Below are positions 56,486 to 64,000 of a stretch of DNA of 64,000 nucleotides, in pieces. Source of the DNA: Episyrphus balteatus (taxonomy: Eukaryota > Arthropoda > Insecta > Diptera > Syrphidae); assembly GCF_945859705.1 (NCBI RefSeq), contig NC_079135.1, positions 79,182,253 to 79,246,252 on the forward strand, in the 5' to 3' direction. The stretch's first letter is position 1. Each line of letters opens with the position of its first letter. Below the pieces are notes generated by a model. It saw nothing but the letters and a program-made list of their open reading frames with translations, did no database searches and was not told the DNA's origin. A program made the translations under genes and the position numbers.

Positions 56486-57584
56486 CAGGGTGTCCCACAG
56501 TCACCGCCCCAAATGAAAACCATGGATTCCTGAGGTCATTTTAAGTCGAAAAACTTAAGAGGTAATTTTCTCGTTTTCGTCCCGTTTTCGAGTTACCACG
56601 GTTTTTATGATTTTTGCTCTCTTGTCCTTTAACTGGCCTTATCTTTGCCAAACTACGTTTGATTTGAAAGATTTTTTTGCAACCAGTCAAGAATTTATTG
56701 CAATTTAAGTTCGTCTCAAAACTTTTTTTTCTGCGGACAACCGTTTCTCCACAATTTTGCATCAAACACAATTTTCTTCGTTTTTTAAGTTGTTTTTTAC
56801 ACTTTCATATCATTTAAGTCAAAAAAACACGTTAATTAGTATTAATTTTTTGTGCTTTTTATTAAACCCCAGTTTATTTTCATAAAGAAAAATAGGTTTT
56901 ATTTCATAAAAAAGGCTACTGAAAGTAATTAAAAAAAATAAACAAACTGAGTGAAGTAAAAAAAAAATAATTTTTCAATACAAAATTAATTTAAATGAAT
57001 TAAAACTTTTTCTGAGCTTTATCTATTTGTTCTTTTCTTAACCACAATTGCTCAGAAAAAGTTTTTAATTCATTTAAATTAATTTTTTATTTAAAAATTA
57101 TTTTTTTTTTCATTCACTCAGTTTGTTTATTTTTTTTTTTAATTACTTTCAGTAGCCTTTTTTATGAAATAAAACTTAATTTTATATGAAAATAAACTGG
57201 GCTTTAATAAAAAGCACAAAAAATGTATACTCATTAACGTGTTTTTTTGACTTAAATGATATGAAAGTGTAAAAAACAACTTAAAAAACGAAGAAAATTG
57301 TGTTTGATGCAAAATTGTGGAGAAACGGTTGTCCGCAGAAAAAAAAGTTTTGAGACAAACTTAAACTGCAATAAATTCTTGATTGGTTGCAAAAAAAATC
57401 TTTTTAATCAAACGTAGTTTGGCAAAGATAAGGCCAGTTAAAGGACAAAAGAGAAAAAATCATAAAAATCGTGGTAACTCGAAAACGGGACGAAAACGAG
57501 AAAATTACCTCTTAAGTTTTTCGACTTAAAATGACCTCAGGAATCCATGGTTTTCATTTGGGGCGGTTACTATGGGACACCCTG
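56486..57584. mobile_element. 1.10 kb foldback element with CAGGGTGTCCCA termini
   Basis: Arms of about 530 bp begin CAGGGTGTCCCACAGTCACC and end in the complement TGGGACACCCTG, flanked by TATA (56482-56485 and 57585-57588). They pair closely through CCAAATGAAAACCATGGATT, AAAACGGGACGAAAACGAG and GGCAAAGATAAGGCCAGTTA. No open frame of note (56541-56771 is arm sequence). Confidence 0.8.
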
Positions 57585-58145
57585 TATACAAATTTTTTAA
57601 CATTTTTCAAAAAAAAAGTTGGGATGCCATTTTGAAGAAATAATTAATTTACACATTAAAACTAAATTTCAAAATTTTTCATTAATCCGTTTTCAAAAAA
57701 TTGATTTTTCAAAAAAAAACTTTGAAATATTTTTTAAAAAACCAAAAATGCGTTTTTTGAAAATTTTCTAAAATTTTAATATTATCTTTACTTACACACT
57801 TTTGTATAAAAATTTTCATTTGAATCGGGTTAATGTTGTACGAGATATTCAGAAACGAAAAAAACCGTTCTATGACAGGTACCGTTAATAACGGTACAAA
57901 AAATATTTTTTTTATTTAAAAAGTTGGCTCTTATGTGTTGTACTACACACAAAAATTTTAATCAAAATCGTTAGAGCCGTTTTTGAAAAAAAATTAACTT
58001 TTCTATTTCCGTTATATGGCAGGTACCGTTAGTTTTGGTCATAAAAAAAAAAATTTCAATTTCCCCTCTAGGGAATCACCAAAAACTGCTAACTACTAAG
58101 TTTGAAGAAAATCACTTCACTCGTTTAGGCTGCAGCTCCAGATAG

Positions 58146-58168
58146 AGACAGACAGACAGACAGACAGA
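58146..58168 (+). repeat. (GACA)n microsatellite
   Basis: About five GACA units inside the dispersed repeat. The other copy, near 4960, has only CTGTCAGTCTGTAT-like remnants. Confidence 0.7.
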
Positions 58169-58607
58169 ATTGCCGGACCCACTTTTTTGGCATTCTCCAT
58201 CATCGTAATGTCATGTAAAATTGTTATCTCGAGTTCGATTTTTTTTACAAATCCTAAACTTGCCCTATAGTACCTATATCGCAAGTAAAAAATGTGAATT
58301 TCAGTGCCGTTTTTGATAAAAAAAAATTAAAGGTATGGTATTTGACTAACTTTTTGAAATAATCCAGTAACTAGGCATTATTATCTTTCAATAAAGCCAT
58401 CGAAACCTTTAAAATTATTTAATGGAATATTTTTTACGAATTTTTAAAAATATGTTACATGAGAGCAACGCTGGGTCCGAAAGGGTTAACTTGTTGATGA
58501 AGTTAAAACCCATACATTTTACAAAGAATTTGTTAATAGAAATTTTTTTTCGGGTAAGCTCGAAATAATTGTTCTTCGGCCACTCATTCTTTTTTCGTTG
58601 ATTCTAA

Positions 58608-58757
58608 AGCCTGGTACGCTGGTCGCGCTAAATTTTAGCTCCCATACAAATTATCGAAAAATTTTAGCCGGGATAAAATGAGTCCCATACAAATTATCGA
58701 TAACTTGTATGGGAATTTTGTCTCGGCTAAAATTTAGCGTGAGCTGCGTACCAGGCT
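58608..58757. mobile_element. 150 bp foldback MITE, TAA target duplication
   Basis: Ends AGCCTGGTACGC / GCGTACCAGGCT are flanked by TAA (58605-58607 and 58758-58760). The arms continue as GCGCTAAATTTTAGC with its complement and ATACAAATTATCGA repeated. PIF/Harbinger-like by target choice. Confidence 0.85.
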
Positions 58758-58760
58758 TAA

Positions 58761-60532
58761 GCAGAATAGTTTCATTTTAGTGATAATGATAGTGATGGCG
58801 AGTCATCTCAAAAAATAAATAGTTTTATTTTTTACTAGCCAAGATATCGGCGGCGTATCCTTGTCCCTAATACAAAATTGAAACAAATTTTTTAGCTGTC
58901 GCCATCATCTCAAACCTAGTTGAACAAAATTCTAAAATTTAATTAGTCTTTCCAAATCTAGATCAACTAAGAATAAAACAAAATATCAAATAATTTAACC
59001 TCATTCAAAAAGCTTCAATTATCATACTAAATAACCTTTTTTATAAATCCAATTACCATGGATCGAACAAATCAGAATAGGTACTAATAATTAAGCATGC
59101 GCTATAAAATTTAATACATATAGGAGAATGTAATCACATTAAAAAGTTAAAAATATTCAAAACCTAACATAAACAGGAACAAAAAAAAAAAGAACAAAAT
59201 AAATCCAACTAAAAGCATCGAACAAAATTTTTCTTACAATTATTTTGGCCAGAAACTTAGGGGTATTCTCTTTTCTCTAACGACGAGCCACGCGATTTAA
59301 CGAATATCTCAACTTAGATGAAGCATGTTAAAAATAAAAATCTATTTTCAGCCGATATGCCAGAGGAAAACAATAACAAAAAATAAAAAAAAAAAAAAAC
59401 TAAAACAAAACATTTACTAACAAAATGTATCTTACAGATTATAACCTAAACAGTTGTTGTGCAATTGGAATTGAATGAGGTTTTTGTATTTGATTTCGAG
59501 AGATGCGCCAGCTCAGCATGGTGATCTAGAATAAACATGAGTAAGTAACCTCTGTTGATCCCACAATGTGCATCTTTACTGCCATTAATAACTTCATCCC
59601 TCTATAAGCCGCACCATATAGCTAGATATAAGGCATCGATTGCGCATACGCTTTGGAAAAATCTTTTTCAATATTCAAACACGTAAATAAAATTATATAG
59701 GTACAAGTGAATTTTCTTTTACGAGAGTATGGGAATGAAGATCATTCTTCGCTGACTCACCATATGGTTTTAAAATTGTTAGTGATCTTCATTATGTTTT
59801 TAGGGAGATACATGCGAATGATGATTCTAAAAATACCCTAAAACACTAAAACAAAACAAAAAAAATATAGCCTGTAGGGTACTCTTCTCATTCTAACGCA
59901 TCAACATCATCGATAAAGAATTTTGTCTCCGTTTTGTTTAGTTCATAGATAACCTAGTTTGCATCGTTATGAAAATGATAATGACGATATAGTTGTTAGA
60001 AAGAAACAGGGTTGAAGTTCCAGTTATAATCTTGGTAGAGTAATAGCCTTTGCATATGGTTATTAAAAACAATAACAAAAAAAAAAAAAAAAAAACTAAC
60101 TAAAACAAAGCAACAAAATAATAGTATACATACGGTGACCATACGCCCTTTATTTGAAGAAACAGATATTTATAATGAAATTGTTTAAACAATAAAAACA
60201 ATCAATATTAAATGTCAGACTCGAGAGCTCTCAGCCAGTGTTTTTGTGAGAGAGACAAGGAGATCACATCTCTCTATGAATAATTATTAGTACCCGTAAT
60301 TGACTGTTGTCAATCAGAAGACTTTAAATTTAAAAGCCTTCATCACACCAACTTGAAATGGGCCGAATCTAGAAACCTGAGGTTTCTCTTCCTAAACCTA
60401 TTTAGAAAATTTCACCACAACGATGACTGAAACTCAATTTCCATCGTTCACAATCCTTAGTGTGATTTCTCCAGTCGATCGAAAAATCAAAACTCATGAA
60501 CTAAAAGAAAATACTTCAAAAACCGAGTTAAC
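58761..60532. other. AT-rich DNA with nothing recognised
   Basis: No gene or bounded element is supported. A sequence ACGGTGACCATACGCCC at about 60134 resembles a transposon end, but the only inverted partner is weak and 3.4 kb away (about 63588). Confidence 0.45.
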
Positions 60533-61430
60533 AGGGTGTTTACAAGTTAATGGGCCAAACGGATACGATATTAGTATATTACACTGCAAGAGGCCTCAGC
60601 AATTTATTTATCAAAATTATCTTACAGTAGCATCACATTTTTTAATCAATTGCACCCCTGGAGGATTAAGGGTTAAGAAATGTTTTAAACTACAAAGTGC
60701 AAATTATTTAAACATATTTTACGGATGTTGGAGTCGAATCTTCCAGTGGAAGTAGAAGATTGATTAAAGGACCCCAAAACTAAATCCGACGAAAATCCAA
60801 AAGAAATTTTCGTTTAAATCTCAAAGAAAAGAAATAAAATGCACGACTGTGTGGCACATACTAACTCTTACAGTTCAAGTTGCTAACATTTTCAATCAAA
60901 TTTTAATTTAGTAATTTTGACCAACAACTTAAACCAAAATTTCCATAAAAATCAAAAAATTTGATTTTTCAAAAAAAAAAGCATTCAGGCAGGTATTAAA
61001 AAATTTTTGTATTTATATTAACAAACATTTTTTTTATTTATATTAATAAGAGTACATAAATGCATTTGTTTCAAAAATTTCATTGAAATTGTTTTATTAG
61101 CTTGGGAAAAATTCAGAATTAAAAAAAACAACGACAGCATGACAGGTACCGACCGATATTAATGATTTCCACTTGAATTTGGTAATCAAAATCGTATAAG
61201 ATAGGCCCAAAAAAACTAAATCACTTTGAAAAACCCTTGCAGAGTAGAATCCCTAGAAGTAGTTCGCCCATCCGTTTATCCCCTTATACAAGCAGACTGA
61301 GAGACGAACTTGTGGTAGCCATATCGTAATGTAATGTTTGATTGCTGTCACAGCTCACAGCTTCAATTTGTTTAAAAATGCAAAACTCGGTATTAAGTAT
61401 CTATATCGCAAGTAAAAAGGATGTCCACAT
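60533..61430. repeat. Dispersed repeat, decayed copy
   Basis: CAGGGTGTTTACAAGTTAAT at the left, AAATGCACGACTGTGTGGCA near 60838, GACAGGTACCGACCG at 61141, and ATCGTAATGTAATG and TATATCGCAAGTAAAA near 61325-61415 follow the same order as 56018-58290. The open frame 60423-60755 overlaps its start and is not a gene. Confidence 0.6.
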
Positions 61431-61656
61431 GTGTCATCTGGAATTTATCTCAGCCAAACCAACCTCACTTTAATCATACCGCTGATAGCTACTTTGCTTA
61501 TTTTTAATTTTAGGGTTATCTACTAAAATACTTCTGGTAAAAAAAAGTTTGTTGAAAACTGTTGAATTTTTTACGAGTACCTAAAAATTTTTTTTATTCA
61601 CATTTGGCGCAATAATAATGTGGGTGACTGTAACTATGTCTGTTAAATGTCAGAAA

Positions 61657-61693
61657 GCGAGCAAAAGTTCAGTCTGGTTGAACTTTTGCTCGC
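61657..61693. other. Perfect 15 bp hairpin
   Basis: GCGAGCAAAAGTTCA (61657-61671), a 7 base loop, then TGAACTTTTGCTCGC (61679-61693). Nearby GTTGAACTTTTCGCAG and GTTGAGCAAG-like pieces suggest it belongs to a decayed inverted repeat. No RNA family is recognised. Confidence 0.6.
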
Positions 61694-62195
61694 ATTCTTA
61701 CGTTTCCTTACGTTTGTCAAAAAAAGCGTACGTAGGAAAAGCGTCATTGTGTGTGGATACACAGATTTCCTATAGTTGAACTTTTCGCAGTTGTCAAAAT
61801 CGATTGTGTTTCAGCTTTAAAAGTCTAACCCAAAGTTATTAAGCAGTTACTCCAAATTTTCAAAAGTTGAGCAAGTTTAACTTTTGCAGTTAAATACTCG
61901 CGAGCTGAAAGTATTTATCAATGCTTGGCTAGAATGCAATTAGGTATAACCTATGCGCTACTAAAATTAAAACATTTAAGTTAATTTAATGCTTTAAAAC
62001 TTCTAAGTAACTCAGTAGCAACATAATAATTTTTTGAAACAACTCAGCATCAAAGCCTATCGCTGTTAAAGTTAACTCTTGGATAAACTTCTTTTGGTAC
62101 ACATAGAATACATTTTTGGGCTCCAGTATTCAAAAAATATTTTCATTTAATTTTTTTAAATTTGATATCAGTATCAGTCTACTAAATTACTATAG

Positions 62196-63257
62196 CAACG
62201 GTTCTCAACCTTTGAGAGTATGTGGACCCCTAACAAAAAAATTGTCAGTTGGCGGACCCCTTTCAAGAATAAATTTAATTTATTATTATGAGTATGAATC
62301 TTTAAATTAACAATTATACCCTGTTGCTGACTGTGAATCCTGCCCATTGGGCTGGAGCGACATTGTATGTGGAAAAAATAAAATTGAAAAATTAAAAAAC
62401 ATTCGTACCCCCCGCAAAAGTTGCATTGGGTCCAAAAATGTATAAAAAGATTTATTTTTTTTTTAATTTTTTAAAATAACCGCTAAGGGTCGCGTTCGCG
62501 CATTCGCGCATTGAAAAAGAACAAAAAACAAAATGGGTTTATAAAACACATACTTGCATTTTGTTTTTTTATTTAATTAATTTTTTTTTTTTTTAATGAA
62601 ATTTGTTGGTTTTTTTTATTAATTTATTCATTTATTGTTCATTAAAAAGCCTCCATTAGTAATTCCTTACTGCAATTGAAAACTAAAAAATGAGCCTAAA
62701 AACAAACGATAGGTCAGGGCCTAGGTACGGAGTAAAAACATTTTTAATTATTATTTTTCAGTTTAAAAATTTAGTTTAGTATTTAGTTCCTTAATTAATT
62801 TTATATAATTCTTTTTAGTATCAACTCTGACCTGACATTTTTTTTAAATACCTTTCAAGGAAACATACATTTTTGCATTTCAATGCGTGACCCCTAGCGG
62901 TGGAAAAAGATAATATAAAAAAATCATTGAATTTTGCAGGGTATAGAATTTTGAATTTCCAAAAAATTAGTTTTTGCTCCGGCAGGCAGGCAGTAGTTAG
63001 TAGGCCCATGTCATTAAAAAGAAAAGTACTTCGTGGCCCTTTTGTAATTAAAATTAGATTCATGTATCTATTATTGAGAGGGGTAAGAAAATGCAATACA
63101 ATGAGTGAGGAAACTAGTAAAAATGATAAAAAAAAAACGAAGTTTGTTGAGCGTCACATTAGAATAATGTTAAAGACGTATTTCTGATGCTTTATGGAAA
63201 AGCTGACGGGGACCCCCTGAAATTTTTTTTCCGCGGACCACAGGTTGAGAACCGATG
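62196..63257. mobile_element. 1.06 kb non-autonomous hAT element, 8 bp target duplication
   Basis: Ends CAACGGTTCTCAACCT / (inverted) CATCGGTTCTCAACCT match the hAT consensus CAGNGGTTCTCAACC closely. A perfect duplication TACTATAG flanks it (62188-62195 and 63258-63265). The interior includes TGGACCCCTAACAAA and GGGGACCCCCTGAAA near the two ends. The open frames at 62821-63096 and 62900-63187 overlap on opposite strands and show no transposase motif, so the element depends on a partner. Confidence 0.9.
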
Positions 63258-63589
63258 TACTATAGTACCGAGTTTACACAAGTAATTCTTTATGTAAGAT
63301 ATAATAAGGTATTCGATTGAAAAAAATTGGATGTCACGGTACTGACATTTGGGGAATGTTCTTGTAAGCCCTATGAGACTAACTCCACTTAACTTTGTGA
63401 TAGTGATGTTTCTAAAATTATACAACAATGTTATCAGAGGATCAATCAACACGCACTGAATGAAATAAAGTAGCAATATTTCTTTGCTTTAAGATTTGCC
63501 TATCAAAAGTATTGAAACATTGACAATAGTACTGTAAATGTAAGAAATTACAAACTATAGTAATAATGTAATACAATAATTTGAAAAGA

Positions 63590-64000
63590 TGGTCACCGTA
63601 AGTTTTAACACCATGCAATGCGAGAAGGAATATTGTGTTCTACTCTTCGTCCGTGTCGCATTCATATACTATAGTGGAGCAGAGAACAAAACGCCGATTA
63701 CAAGTGCACGGTAAAGTAAAGTAATATACTGCTACGCTACGATCAAAACAACGATCGTTCAACATTTTTCTACGAGTAGTCCCGTTTGCGGTACACTCGC
63801 ATGGTGCGCTCAATTTTTACACACAAAATCGAACCGACAGACTTCGCGCTCTGGAAAAAATTCTCGACGCTGCGCTGGCTGTCGTTGTCGTTGGCCGTCG
63901 TCGTCGTCGTCGTTCATCGTATAGGGTATATTTATAAAACAGTCCGATCCGAACTATTGAATTGGAATTGTAGGGGGTTATTTTTGGGATACTTTGATGG
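63590..64000 (+). promoter_or_regulatory. Promoter-like CG-rich region, possible start of the next gene
   Basis: The last 350 bases are much richer in CG than anything nearby (CGTCGTCGTCGTCGTCG around 63897-63915, CGACGCTGCGCTGG). They contain GGGTATATTTATAAAACAG (63925-63943), which holds a good TATA-like core. This is the usual look of a fly core promoter or 5' exon, but no coding sequence starts before the window ends. The transcript direction is a guess. Confidence 0.3.

Larger units (their letters stand above)
56018..58290. repeat. Long dispersed repeat interrupted by a foldback element
   Basis: It begins ACAGGGTGTCCAAAAAGTAA and contains AAATTGCACGACTGGGGTCG (about 56204). Beyond the insertion come T-rich sequence, GACAGGTACCGTTAATAACG (about 57876) and GGCAGGTACCGTTAG. 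It ends with CGTTTAGGCTGCAGCTCCAG, a (GACA)n run, CATCGTAATGTCATG and TATATCGCAAGTAAAA. Related copies are at 4840-5710 (inverted, partial) and 60533-61430; its start motif also occurs at 21719. The superfamily is not recognised and no protein is encoded. Confidence 0.65.

Noticed and set aside
60423..60755. 110-codon plus-strand frame
   Set aside because: Runs into the dispersed CAGGGTGT repeat; no conserved motif and no splice context.
62821..63187. Open frames on both strands inside the hAT element
   Set aside because: They overlap antiparallel and lack hAT dimerisation or catalytic motifs.
60134..63600. 3.4 kb transposon bounded by ACGGTGACCA and TGGTCACCGT
   Set aside because: The inverted match is about 10 bp only, with no target duplication, and other independent elements lie between.
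1..64000. CRISPR array, operon structure or bacterial features
   Set aside because: Spliced genes, poly(A) signals and insect transposons show nuclear insect DNA; no regularly spaced short repeats with unique spacers are present.

Overview
This is an AT-rich, transposon-rich stretch of an insect nuclear genome. The proteins and the splice structure (short GT-AG introns next to multi-kb ones) point to a fly (Diptera). The single beta-adaptin looks like the combined AP-1/AP-2 beta subunit known from Drosophila (recalled family knowledge; no search was run). I cannot name the species.

Host genes, left to right: (1) the 5' end of an ACBD3/GCP60-like Golgi acyl-CoA-binding-domain gene on the minus strand (exons 1323-1419 and 811-1247), running off the left edge; (2) a probable shared, divergent promoter; (3) a complete six-coding-exon beta-adaptin gene, AP-1-2beta/Bap (CDS 6907-15703, 916 aa), with a 5.8 kb second coding intron; (4) a complete eleven-coding-exon SLC7A14-like cationic amino acid transporter (CDS 40709-53717, 788 aa), with its 5' UTR somewhere upstream in an intron filled with repeats; (5) a small intronless gene nested in sense orientation in the transporter's sixth coding intron, encoding a 61 aa secreted six-cysteine basic peptide (48332-48517) with its own TATA box, initiator and poly(A) signals; (6) promoter-like, CG-rich sequence at the extreme right edge.

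Nearly everything else is mobile DNA. It includes a non-LTR reverse-transcriptase fragment (left edge), a second one in the transporter intron, a Ty1/copia RNase H + LTR fragment (about 18.8-19.5 kb), two tandem degenerate Helitrons (22.9-27.7 kb) plus a solo Helitron 3' end (11.05 kb), a hAT element with a perfect 8 bp target duplication (62.2-63.3 kb), and an unusually rich set of long inverted-repeat (foldback) elements and MITEs. Many of these can be delimited to the base by target-site duplications (TSDs): TAA/TTA at nine sites, TA twice, TGGT, TACA, TATA, CACTG and GGTACAAA once each. Several insertions sit inside other repeats, so a second copy or a restored reading frame supplies the empty site.

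The host genes have no obvious shared pathway. ACBD3 and beta-adaptin both act in Golgi/endosomal membrane traffic, and SLC7A14-type carriers are lysosomal amino acid transporters. The most interesting unexplained items are the nested cysteine-rich peptide gene, two perfectly identical tandem MITEs, the family of kb-scale palindromes, and palindromes or repeats carrying nuclear-receptor-like (DR1) or CRE-like motifs.
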